Below are positions 46,266 through 54,698 of a DNA stretch of 64,000 nt, in pieces. This stretch comes from Clostridium acidisoli DSM 12555 (GTDB lineage Bacteria; Bacillota; Clostridia; Clostridiales; Clostridiaceae). Every line of letters begins with the position of its first letter. The stretch's first letter is position 1. Under the pieces are notes generated by a model. It was not told where the DNA came from and did not search any database. It was given only the letters and a program-made list of their open reading frames with translations. The DNA is taken from NCBI RefSeq assembly GCF_900176305.1, contig NZ_FWXH01000002.1:558001-622000 (forward strand), read 5' to 3'. Made by a program: the position numbers and the translations under genes.

Positions 46266-46373
46266 CGCCTGTTCAATGAAATTATAACTTACATTTTAAT
46301 ATTATGCAATAGGTTTTAAAATACAGTGGATATTCAACAGTTAATTCATGATTAAATACTATACAAAGTACTA

Positions 46374-46928
46374 TTATTCTAACTTATCGTTTAATAGGCA
46401 CATGTGTATATGGTCCTCCCATTTTCCATTTATCTTTAAATATTTATATGCCACTCCTTCATTGTAAAAGCCTAATTTCTGAGCTACTCTTAAAGACCTT
46501 TCATTCTTAGGCATAATATTGGCTTCAATCCTGTGCAATCCATATTCATTAAACATAATTTCAATTCCCTTTTGAACTGCTTCGGTTATGTAACCTTTAT
46601 TGATTTCATCTTTATCTAATTTATAACCAAGATAAGTTGATAAAAATACACCTTTTACTATGTTAGTAAAGGCAATAGAACCTAATATTCTGTGGTCATC
46701 TTGTTTCTTAAATATCCATAATATCAATGAATTAGCATTTATAATACCTGTTAACGCTTTATCTAATTGCTCTTCCTGATATTGCTTTGTATAAAATTCT
46801 TCACTCCTCACAGGTTCCCACTTTTCTAAAAAAGACTTGTTTCTTAGATAATAATCTACAACCCTTTCTGCATAAGATTTGTCTAAGACTTCTAACAAAA
46901 GCCTTTCAGTTTCATAAATTTTTTGCAC
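46374..46928 (-). CDS. GNAT acetyltransferase, RimJ/RimL type
   Basis: This is a 184-aa acetyltransferase. The first part ETERLLLEVLDKSYAERVVD and the acetyl-CoA region GYKLDKDEINKGYITEAVQK, then IMPKNERSLRVAQKLGFYNE, match the RimJ group that acetylates protein N termini or small amines. A GTG at 46937 overlaps the GGAGAG site; the GTG at 46928 with 8-nt spacing is preferred. It is monocistronic. A 20-bp piece similar to its 3' end recurs near 47333, suggesting an older partial duplication. Confidence 0.9.
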   Translation of the reverse strand: MQKIYETERLLLEVLDKSYAERVVDYYLRNKSFLEKWEPVRSEEFYTKQYQEEQLDKALTGIINANSLILWIFKKQDDHRILGSIAFTNIVKGVFLSTYLGYKLDKDEINKGYITEAVQKGIEIMFNEYGLHRIEANIMPKNERSLRVAQKLGFYNEGVAYKYLKINGKWEDHIHMCLLNDKLE

Positions 46929-46937
46929 TAAAATCAC

Positions 46938-47472
46938 TCTCCAAATTTATCTGTAATTAGTATAAAGACGTCTCTATCCAAAAATATTGTATCACTATCC
47001 ATAAAAAATACTAAATTTTATATACACCTCTCTGATATATTGATATCAATTAATAACTAAACTGCAAATATATATTTCCATATGCTTAGTTTATCTTGTA
47101 TATTTGTTACTTTTAGGTTAGAATAATGTTATTAAAGCAAAAACTAGTAGCAAAAAAATTTTAATCCTTTATTATACATTGAAATTTGTATATTGTAAAT
47201 ATCATTTTGGAACTTAATTATAGTTAAAAATTAAGTATTCAGGACTTCATCTTTTTAATATCCCAGCTCTTATCCTATAATAATAACTTTCATTCTATTA
47301 AGAAGTTTTTATTATAAAATACACAACACAATTTATTATTCTAACTTCCCATTTAATAATTTTATTTAACTAAAAAAAGAGATAGGATTAAATAATTCCA
47401 CCTCAATCTTAACTTTTTTAAGCTTAATAACTATGCTTAAAATTTCTATTTATAAATACAGTTCCAACATAT
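46938..47472. other. Non-coding AT-rich stretch
   Basis: No gene is supported here. A short piece near 47333-47356 resembles the last codons of the acetyltransferase gene at 46374 (shared TATTATTCTAACTT), perhaps a trace of a second copy. The rest is very AT-rich with no clear hairpin or promoter I would defend. Confidence 0.5.
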
Positions 47473-48372
47473 TTAATTCATCTCATAAGCTCTATCAATG
47501 TATTTCTTAGCTTTTTCAAAACCACTAACATCTTTTATTGTGATTTCTAAATCCCCAGTTCCCCAATGTCCAATTTTAGTTACATCTCTTGTAAAACCAT
47601 CTTCAATAGCAATATCTTTAGGATCTAATCTTAAATATAAGACTATGCTTTTCATCTTAACTTCTACACATATAATATTTTTTATCTTCTTAAATACACT
47701 ATACAATTTTAATTTATTTTCAGTAACATCATCACCAAGAGCCAATATGTAATCCCTAATAGAATAGTATACTCCTCTTATTTTTTCACTTGTTGCTTCT
47801 AATTGATCATCAAAATTCTTATCATTACTTTGGGGCTTTGCTCCTTTATCTCCATCAATATCCTTAAGTCTTGTAGCAACATTAGAATTTATTAAATCAA
47901 ACATCAATAAATCATCACCAAATTTTTTATATCTAATAAGATCTATATTTCTATTTATTTGCTTCACGGCATACTCATCGTATTTAGTAAAATCTCCTGC
48001 TATGCAAATTAGACGTGGCATTGTCCAATCTAATTTATCTGAACATTCTTTTCCTAATGTTTTCATAACTAAAAGTTCAAAATCAGCCTTATGATCTAAA
48101 AGCCAGTCTAAATAAAACAGTCCTTGATTTATTACATTTTCATTGCTAGCTCTTTTATATTCAAAAATCACAGGACAATTATTCTCATCTATTCCTAAGC
48201 TATCCATACGCCCACCATTGGAAGTTGTATATTCACTTTTGAGAAATTTAACGCCAAAGAATACAGACATGTTTTTTTCAATTAATGTCTGCAATGCTCT
48301 TTCTAATGTAGCCCATTTAGCTGGTAATTCTTCTACTTTGCCATTTATTTTAAATAATTTTATATCAGACAT
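47473..48372 (-). CDS. DUF5655 protein with PD-(D/E)XK nuclease-like N-terminal domain
   Basis: This 299-aa protein has an N-terminal domain whose MDSLGID and VIFEYKR segments (residues about 56-75) give the D...ExK spacing of a PD-(D/E)XK nuclease fold, as in NucS/DUF91-related proteins. The C-terminal part from about 200 (GVYYSIRDYILALGDDVTEN onward) matches DUF5655. Members are often annotated only as hypothetical and sit in variable regions; DNA repair or defence have been proposed for relatives, without proof for this type. It has a TTAGGAG site and stands alone between two non-coding regions. Confidence 0.82.
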   Translation of the reverse strand: MSDIKLFKINGKVEELPAKWATLERALQTLIEKNMSVFFGVKFLKSEYTTSNGGRMDSLGIDENNCPVIFEYKRASNENVINQGLFYLDWLLDHKADFELLVMKTLGKECSDKLDWTMPRLICIAGDFTKYDEYAVKQINRNIDLIRYKKFGDDLLMFDLINSNVATRLKDIDGDKGAKPQSNDKNFDDQLEATSEKIRGVYYSIRDYILALGDDVTENKLKLYSVFKKIKNIICVEVKMKSIVLYLRLDPKDIAIEDGFTRDVTKIGHWGTGDLEITIKDVSGFEKAKKYIDRAYEMN

Positions 48373-48453
48373 TTTAACATCTCCTAACCATATTTTACAT
48401 AAATATTATAGCATATTACTTAACTCTTCTTTTCTTCCTGTTTCCTACACACG

Positions 48454-48568
48454 TTCAACGAATCATCTTAAAACCGGTCTTTGCAGTAACTTGCTACCAA
48501 TCTCAGGTTTTGCGCTACATGCTCGCCTTCTTGAGAAATTCTTGCATGGGTGTTACTATATTGTTTAC
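48454..48568. repeat. Dispersed repeat R1, copy B (about 115 bp)
   Basis: Full-length partner of 28546-28661: shared blocks include TTGCTACCAATC, CAGGTTTTGC, GCTCGCCTT/TCTCGCCTT, CTTGCAT and ACTATATTGTTTAC. It begins the 870-bp non-coding stretch 48373-49242, which otherwise contains only the hairpin pair at 48655 and 49072 and AT-rich sequence. Confidence 0.7.
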
Positions 48569-48654
48569 ATAATACTACGTTATATAATATAATACGGAAC
48601 AATATGTTAAGGGTTATATCTATGAATGTTTTATATATTCATTATCTGTATAAG

Positions 48655-48680
48655 GGCATGCCGAAAGGTGCGTACTTTTT
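48655..48680. repeat. Hairpin element H, copy 1
   Basis: GGCATGCCGAAAGGTGCG followed by TACTTTTT; partner at 49072-49098 reads GGCATACCAACTGGTGCG followed by TTCTTTTTT. Both fold the same short stem with a tetraloop, and the one stem base that differs (G versus A opposite U) keeps pairing. The T-runs suggest plus-strand terminators or the ends of two related small RNAs. Confidence 0.45.
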
Positions 48681-49071
48681 ATTGTATTATATATTATAAT
48701 TTAGTTGCATTATCTAACACATTCTTCCACAAAAAGCTAAAGGTTGATCCTCCTAGCTTTTTTATCATTTCATTGTCTACTTAATATACAAAAGTCTTAA
48801 CTACCTCATTGCCTCCTATTTATTGCTATTTAAAACATTGTAAATATATGATAGATTTATAATAGTGAAATTTTAATACATGTCTGTATATTTTATAGTT
48901 TATTGAGCATGTAATACTTGTACCAATGATAATGCACTTGATTATAAATTTTTATTGAGTTTGCAAAAAACAGCCTGAGATTAATCATCCTGGACTTTCT
49001 TTTTTATGCATATATTTAATTGTTATGAATAATAACTATAGTGAATTTATTCATATATCAATGCCTGCTTA

Positions 49072-49098
49072 GGCATACCAACTGGTGCGTTCTTTTTT
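49072..49098. repeat. Hairpin element H, copy 2
   Basis: Second copy of the element at 48655. The preceding 50 bp also show related TGAAT...TATTCAT segments in both copies, so the repeated unit may be about 70-80 bp long. No gene is recognised upstream on the plus strand. Confidence 0.45.
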
Positions 49099-49242
49099 GA
49101 GTAAAAATGATTATAGATTCAATATGTTCAATTAATGTTTGTAATTTTAAAATAAAAAATAAGGGTAAAGCATTTATAAGGCTTTACTCTTATTTCACTA
49201 CTTTTATAAAATTACACTTGTGTGGAATTCATATTAAATAAA

Positions 49243-49938
49243 CTATTTTTGAAGTTGAAAAAATACTCCATCTGCTAAATACATTATATTATTTTTATCA
49301 ATTATAAAAATATTACTATATATACCTCCATTATTGTATATTTGAATTTCATTAATATAATTTGAACTTATTTGAAAATAACTTAATTCCCTCCGATTAT
49401 CATTAAAAAAGTCACTGTCTGATACAATTTTTTGTTTATAAGTTGGGCTTTTTACTACACTCCCATCTAAATCTGTAAACTGACTTTCTGAAAGAATAAT
49501 TTTTTTACCTATATAGCCAGCTATTTGATCATTTGACATTGCAGAAACAGGTGATGTACCAAGGGATTTTTTTATTGTCCACTCACCAAAGTAATCTTGG
49601 TAATTAAAAGCACTTGTAGTACTCTTTTGCTCCGTTACTGAACTGTTTGTGCTTGTTGTATTACTTGGTGTTGCTGCTGAGCTGCTTGTATTTGTAGCAT
49701 TACTTTGTTTTGATACTGAACTATTTGTACTTGTAGCATTATTTTGTACTATTGGTGAACTACTTGTATTTGTAGTATTGTTTATGCTATTTTGTATAGG
49801 TTTGTTTTTAGTGTTAATAGAAGCTGATTTATTATTTTGCATCTTATTGCGTGCTATAATAGATGTTCCAACTAAAATAATTAATACAATACCTACAATA
49901 ACGAAAATAGTTGTTTTTTTCTTTAATAAATCAATCAT
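49243..49938 (-). CDS. Membrane-anchored Ser/Thr/Asn-rich protein, unknown function
   Basis: This 231-aa protein has one N-terminal membrane helix (TIFVIVGIVLIILVGTSIIA), then a low-complexity linker (residues 35-110) built of repeats such as NATSTNSSVSKQ and NATNTSSSAATPS, and a compact C-terminal domain from about residue 112 (YQDYFGEWTIKKSLGTSPVS) ending in DGVFFQLQK. The latter has no recognised family but its opening YFGEWTI recurs in clostridial secreted proteins with lipocalin-like folds; that link is only a memory-based impression. It is 43 bp downstream of the GH24 gene and may be co-transcribed. Confidence 0.75.
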   Translation of the reverse strand: MIDLLKKKTTIFVIVGIVLIILVGTSIIARNKMQNNKSASINTKNKPIQNSINNTTNTSSSPIVQNNATSTNSSVSKQSNATNTSSSAATPSNTTSTNSSVTEQKSTTSAFNYQDYFGEWTIKKSLGTSPVSAMSNDQIAGYIGKKIILSESQFTDLDGSVVKSPTYKQKIVSDSDFFNDNRRELSYFQISSNYINEIQIYNNGGIYSNIFIIDKNNIMYLADGVFFQLQK

Positions 49939-49981
49939 ATTTATTCTCCTTTTTCATATGTGCTTTATTAATCTATACCTT

Positions 49982-52351
49982 CTAATAAGGACTGGCCCCA
50001 TATCTGTTATTGTTTGTAACAACTTGACCAGTAGGATTTCCAGCTGTATTTATATATGATATGCTAGGTGCACAATTATATCCTGGAATGCTTGCATTTG
50101 AACCACTGAATATTTCCCATTCATATGTTCTTCTGGTTACCAATCCTGGAAGAACTTTATCACCTGCATGAACCCATTGCATAAATTGGTTCTGTATATC
50201 TGCACCCCTAGAACCAGAAGCATATAATTTTAATAGTGTAGAACCGCTAAAAGCATTAATCCCGTTATTATAAGCAAATGATGTAAACGCATCAACTTCT
50301 CTTTGTAAAGGGTTTGCAACTCCATGTGCATGTATAATATCTAATACTTGTTTATAATACTCATTATTTACATGATTGGTCAATAAGTTTGTAGCAGTTG
50401 TTTCACTTATAGATGCAGGTAATCCATTTAATTCTACCCCAGTCATTCCATAGCCACCTGTTAACACTCCTACACTATCATGATACAACGATGGTGCAAA
50501 TCCCTCGCATTCTTTTATAAAATATATTATATTTGCACTTGCCATATTAACAGCCACTCCATTTGTATCACCAGTATTTCCTGTAATAATGTTATCTTGA
50601 TATCCAAATTCATGTACTTCAGTAGAAGTTCCACCTTGTTCCTTTATAGCGTATATACTAAGACTACCTTGTCCAACTATAAACTGTGTACTTTGATCAG
50701 TTGGTTCCATTGGTGTTGCTGATTCAAATAAAAATGATTGAAAGTTATTTGCACCATTTAAGATATGCACTTCAGTTGCACCCGATCCATTCTTTTTTAT
50801 ACAATACAAATCCGGTACTCCATCATTGTTATAATCACTTATTCCAAATTGCCAATTACTATCTGTTTGGGACAATCCTGTTGCAGTCTCAAGTAAAAAC
50901 GATTGATAATTATCTGCACCGTTTAAAATATGCACTTCAGTTTTTCCATTTCCTCCATTTCCCTTTATACAATATAAATCAGGTTTTCCATCATGATTAT
51001 AGTCACCTATTGCAAATTGCCAATTACCATCTGTTTGAGGTAATACTGTTGCTATTTCAAGCAAAAATGATTGATAGTTATCTGCACCATTTAAAATATG
51101 CACCTCAGTTTTTCCATTTCCTCCATTTTCCTTTATACAATATAAATCTGGTTTTCCATCATGATTATAGTCACCTATTGCAAATTGCCAATTACCATCT
51201 GTTTGAGGCAATGCTGTTGCTGTTTCAAGTAGAAATGATTGATAATTATTTGCTCCATTTAGTATATGTACCTCAGTCTTTGATTCACTCTTCTTTATAC
51301 AATATATATCAGGTTTTCCATCATTGTTATAATCACCCATTGCAAAGCTCCAATTACCATCTGTTTTACTTAATGGTGTCGCTGTATGTAGTTTCCATAT
51401 AATGCCATTAGCATCTACTGTATTACCTGTCCCAATTTGATCCGGATATCCAAATTCATGTACTTCAGTAGAAGTTCCACCTTGTTCCTTTATAGCGTAT
51501 ATATTAAGACTGCCTTGTCCAACTATAAACTGTGTACTTTGATCGGTTGGTTCCATTGGTGTTGCTGATTGAAATAAAAATGATTGAAAGTTATTTGAAC
51601 CATTTAAAATGTGTACTTCAGTTGCACCTGATCCATTCTTTTTTATGCAATACAAATCTGGTACTCCATCATTGTTGTAATCACTTATTCCAAATTGCCA
51701 ATTACCATCTGTTTCAGGCAATGCTGTTGCCGTTTCAAGTAGAAATGATTGATAATTATTTGCTCCATTTAAAATGTGTACTTCAGTCTTTCCATTTGCT
51801 CCATTTTCCTTTATACAATATAAATCTGGTTTCCCATCATTATTATAGTCACCTATTGCAAATTGCCAATTACCATCTGTTTCAGGCAATGTTGTTGCTG
51901 TTTCATATAAAAACGATTGATAATTATCTGCTCCATTTAAAATGTGTACTTCAGTCTTTCCATTTGCTCCATTTTCCTTTATACAATATAAATCTGGTTT
52001 TCCATCATGATTATAATCGCCTACTAAAAATTGCCAATTACCATCTGTTTCAGGCAATGCTGTTGCTGTTTCAAGTAAAAACGATTGATAGTTATTTGCT
52101 CCATTTAAAATGTGTAACTCAGTTTTTCCATTTCCTCCATTTCTCTTTATACAGTATATATCCGGTTTTCCATCATTATTATAACTCCCCATTGCAAAAC
52201 TCCAATTACCATCTGTTTTACTTAATGGTGTCGCTGTATGTAATTTCCATATTATACCATTTGTATTTACATCTGCGTATGCTTTGCTATTTGACATGAA
52301 AGTTACTATTAAACCCAAAAATAAAACAAAAAAAATACTTTTACTTTTCAT
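49982..52351 (-). CDS. Secreted GH24 lysozyme with internally duplicated FG-GAP-like repeat array
   Basis: This 789-aa protein has a signal peptide (cut near SKAYA), then two near-identical blocks (about residues 30-300 and 315-590). Each has four 45-47-residue repeats of the form W.F..GDYN.DGKPDLYCIK..G.GKTEVHILNG, plus a degenerate fifth. DYNNDGKPD-type loops are FG-GAP/VCBS-like calcium sites and should form beta-propellers. The C-terminal domain from about residue 605 is a GH24 lysozyme: Glu in FIKECEGF, Asp in YHDSVG, Thr in LTGGYG. It likely cleaves peptidoglycan, using the propellers to bind cell-wall or other glycans. Whether it is autolytic or antibacterial is unknown. Confidence 0.9.
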   Translation of the reverse strand: MKSKSIFFVLFLGLIVTFMSNSKAYADVNTNGIIWKLHTATPLSKTDGNWSFAMGSYNNDGKPDIYCIKRNGGNGKTELHILNGANNYQSFLLETATALPETDGNWQFLVGDYNHDGKPDLYCIKENGANGKTEVHILNGADNYQSFLYETATTLPETDGNWQFAIGDYNNDGKPDLYCIKENGANGKTEVHILNGANNYQSFLLETATALPETDGNWQFGISDYNNDGVPDLYCIKKNGSGATEVHILNGSNNFQSFLFQSATPMEPTDQSTQFIVGQGSLNIYAIKEQGGTSTEVHEFGYPDQIGTGNTVDANGIIWKLHTATPLSKTDGNWSFAMGDYNNDGKPDIYCIKKSESKTEVHILNGANNYQSFLLETATALPQTDGNWQFAIGDYNHDGKPDLYCIKENGGNGKTEVHILNGADNYQSFLLEIATVLPQTDGNWQFAIGDYNHDGKPDLYCIKGNGGNGKTEVHILNGADNYQSFLLETATGLSQTDSNWQFGISDYNNDGVPDLYCIKKNGSGATEVHILNGANNFQSFLFESATPMEPTDQSTQFIVGQGSLSIYAIKEQGGTSTEVHEFGYQDNIITGNTGDTNGVAVNMASANIIYFIKECEGFAPSLYHDSVGVLTGGYGMTGVELNGLPASISETTATNLLTNHVNNEYYKQVLDIIHAHGVANPLQREVDAFTSFAYNNGINAFSGSTLLKLYASGSRGADIQNQFMQWVHAGDKVLPGLVTRRTYEWEIFSGSNASIPGYNCAPSISYINTAGNPTGQVVTNNNRYGASPY

Positions 52352-52520
52352 TATTTATCCCCCCTAATTAATATATTTATACATAATTATAACAATTTAA
52401 TAAATATTTTTTTGCTACATTTTGTCGAATATATCATTTTTAACATATTCTTATATTTTTTATCATATAAAAGCATGTTAAATTTGTGTAAATTATATAA
52501 TTTTAAATTCCTTTCAACTG

Positions 52521-53090
52521 TTATTTTTTTAAATCTTTATACCACTCTCTGACTTTTTCATAATCATTAATAGTTAAAATAAACTTGCCTTTTATATTAT
52601 GTAATTTATCTCTAAGCAATAAATGTTCCTTTTTGCCAAAGTCATTACCATAACCCGCAGTTTCAAAATAAGGTGGATCTGCAAATAAACAAGTATATTC
52701 TCTGTCATACTTATCAATTATTTTTTTAAATCTTAAGTTTTCAGCATAAGTATTACTTAACCTCTCTTTCAAATCTTTTAATGCTTCAGTATAAAATATT
52801 TGTTGCTTTGGTTTTGCGTTTGTTCCATAACCATAATTACCACATTTACTTGCAAAACTTTGTGTTATTAAATATAAAAACCTTACGGCCCTATTTATCT
52901 CTGTAAGGTTTCCTATACTCTCATTCTTATATTCTTCAAATATATCTCTTCCTGAAAAATCATATTAAAGTTCTGGTGCATGATATTTAATCATCTTAAA
53001 TAAATTTATAAGTTCTTTATCAATATCATTTGTCACTTCAACTTTTGAAGGTCTTTTACCAAAATATAACCAACCTATTCCGAAAAATAA
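52521..53090 (-). pseudogene. DNA adenine methylase (Dam/D12 class) pseudogene
   Basis: The frame reads ELFFGIGWLYFGKRPSKVEV, TNDIDKELINLFKMIKYHAP, a TAA, YDFSGRDIFEEYKNESIGNL, and then the catalytic region CLFADPPYFETAGYG (DPPY motif) to YKDLKK and the stop. The real N terminus (SAM-binding start) is missing, cut near 53090 just before the terminator of the LamG gene. Only an 83-codon frame from 52772 is still open. The 3' end recurs at positions 1-60. It is a remnant of a phage or restriction-type methylase. Confidence 0.88.
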
Positions 53091-53098
53091 TTCAATAT

Positions 53099-53125
53099 AA
53101 AAAGGAGTCTATTTTGAGACTCCTT
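53099..53125 (-). terminator. Terminator of the LamG/Big_2 gene
   Basis: The 9-bp perfect stem AAGGAGTCT/AGACTCCTT (53102-53110 with 53117-53125, 6-base loop) is followed by T-run on the minus strand. It lies 15 bp after the stop of the gene at 53140. Confidence 0.88.
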
Positions 53126-53139
53126 AGTTGTTTTTCTAT

Positions 53140-54396
53140 TTATTTTGTATAATCATCTACTTCAAAAGATGATATCTTGTCAAATATAACATAATCAGTT
53201 CTTACAATATTAGGATTTGAACTTTGAGTTATGTCAAACTCATAAAATGGATCCCCGCTACCTGCTGATCTTAACTTATACCATGATATAAACTTATTTA
53301 CTTCATTCATAGTTACATTGTACTGCTTAACTTGGCCATTTGTCATAGTTATATTTAATGCAGCTTTATCTGAACTATCTGAATCTGTTACCGTAACTAC
53401 GCATGTTGCTGTTTTGCCATCAGCTGTAGTCACTGTTATCGTAGCTTGTCCAGCTTTTACTCCTGTAATTTTACCATTAGAATCTACTGTTGCTATAGAA
53501 CTATCACTGGAACTCCATGTTACCACCACACTTGAAGGATTAACTGTAGCTGACAAAGTGTCCGTTTCGCCTACATTTATCGAATCTGATGTTTTATTTA
53601 ATGTAATTCCTGTCGATATACTATTGTACTCTAATACATCATTATAAATTTGTATGTTACTTAATAAACCTTTAAAATATTTATCATTACTCTGTATTTT
53701 ACCAACAGTTAATTTATCTGTTTGAGAATGTACAGCTGCATATTGATGTGTTACTTCATTGTCAGCAATGCTCATATTATCTACGTAAACTTTCATTCCA
53801 TCAGTAGAATCATCTCCAGTCCACGTAAACATTATTTCATGCCATTTATTGTCATTTATTGATGTTTTAGTATCAATACAATCACCGGTACCTGCAATAC
53901 CTCTGTCTAAATAAAATCTTATGATACCATTATATACAAAACACGTAAATCCTTTATTGTTAGTATGTCCATCGGCAGTATCAAGAATTACATAGCAATT
54001 ATCATCATTGCCAACAACATCTGTTTTTATTTTAAATCTAATTGTTTTTTTCCCAGTTGGAAGAATTGAATTATTGAATTGTATATAATCACTTGTACCA
54101 TTAAAACTTCTATAAGTTCCGTCACTATCAGTTACACTTGTAGTTCCATTATAAGTACCGTCATTTCCATTTCCTAAGCTGTTCTTACAAACTGTTCCAC
54201 TCGTTTCATCCATTTTATAATTTGCTACTAAACTAGACGAATAATCTTTTTTAGGTACATATTTTTCAGTATTTGTTGCTATAGTTGCTTTATTTACATC
54301 AGCAAATATTTTATTACTTCCACCACTAAACATAACTGACGTTGCCACAAAAAATGTACATAAAAGCAACCCTATAACATTAAATTTTTTTCTCAC
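53140..54396 (-). CDS. Secreted LamG plus Big_2 domain protein
   Basis: This exported protein of about 418 aa has a signal peptide (hydrophobic VIGLLLCTFFVATSVMF). A concanavalin-like LamG domain covers about residues 50-250 (LVANYKMDETSGTVCKNSLG, then WHEIMFTWTGDD and KVYVDNMSI), followed by a bacterial Ig-like Big_2 domain (about 260-335; TWSSSDSSIATVDSNGKITG, then GQATITVTT). The C-terminal 75 residues are unclassified. The ATG at 54414 lies before a GAGAGGG that suits the GTG at 54396, giving a better signal peptide. No catalytic domain is seen; carbohydrate or surface binding is likely. Confidence 0.88.
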   Translation of the reverse strand: MRKKFNVIGLLLCTFFVATSVMFSGGSNKIFADVNKATIATNTEKYVPKKDYSSSLVANYKMDETSGTVCKNSLGNGNDGTYNGTTSVTDSDGTYRSFNGTSDYIQFNNSILPTGKKTIRFKIKTDVVGNDDNCYVILDTADGHTNNKGFTCFVYNGIIRFYLDRGIAGTGDCIDTKTSINDNKWHEIMFTWTGDDSTDGMKVYVDNMSIADNEVTHQYAAVHSQTDKLTVGKIQSNDKYFKGLLSNIQIYNDVLEYNSISTGITLNKTSDSINVGETDTLSATVNPSSVVVTWSSSDSSIATVDSNGKITGVKAGQATITVTTADGKTATCVVTVTDSDSSDKAALNITMTNGQVKQYNVTMNEVNKFISWYKLRSAGSGDPFYEFDITQSSNPNIVRTDYVIFDKISSFEVDDYTK

Positions 54397-54584
54397 TTTT
54401 ATTTTCCCTCTCATTAATATATATATATATATAATTTTATCTATAATCTATATTATTATCGAAATACAATAATATTTAATTAGTACCAATTACTATATAT
54501 TCGGCTTAATTTTTACTTTTATTTCATATTAAACAAGTATATATTCATTATTTCCCTGTCCTATTTTATTTTTAATATAAAAAG

Positions 54585-54606
54585 AACACCCATTTCTGAA
54601 TGTTCT
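54585..54606 (-). terminator. Weak AGAACA/TGTTCT hairpin
   Basis: The stem AGAACA with TGTTCT, followed by TTTTTA on the minus strand, lies in the 300-bp gap 54397-54698. It is weaker than the stem at 54653 and could be a second, tandem stop for the upstream gene. Confidence 0.4.
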
Positions 54607-54652
54607 TCCATTACTTTTGCTATGAATTAAAATATATTTAAAATACTATGTA

Positions 54653-54690
54653 AAAACACCGTAAATTTCAATTGAATAATACGGTGTTTT
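54653..54690 (-). terminator. Terminator of the propeller-like protein gene
   Basis: An 11-bp perfect stem AAAACACCGTA/TACGGTGTTTT (54653-54663 with 54680-54690) has a 16-base loop and a T-run on the minus strand, 9 bp after the stop at 54699. Confidence 0.88.
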
Positions 54691-54698
54691 AGTTAATT

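Noticed and set aside
48655-49098. Riboswitch (c-di-GMP type) for the paired hairpins
   Set aside because: The GAAA loop and GGTGCG looked suggestive, but the conserved core of known c-di-GMP-I or -II riboswitches is absent and no gene follows.
50686-52299. Long plus-strand frames (238 and 255 codons) opposite the GH24 gene
   Set aside because: They are antisense shadows of the repeated FG-GAP coding sequence; their apparent repeats mirror those of the real gene.
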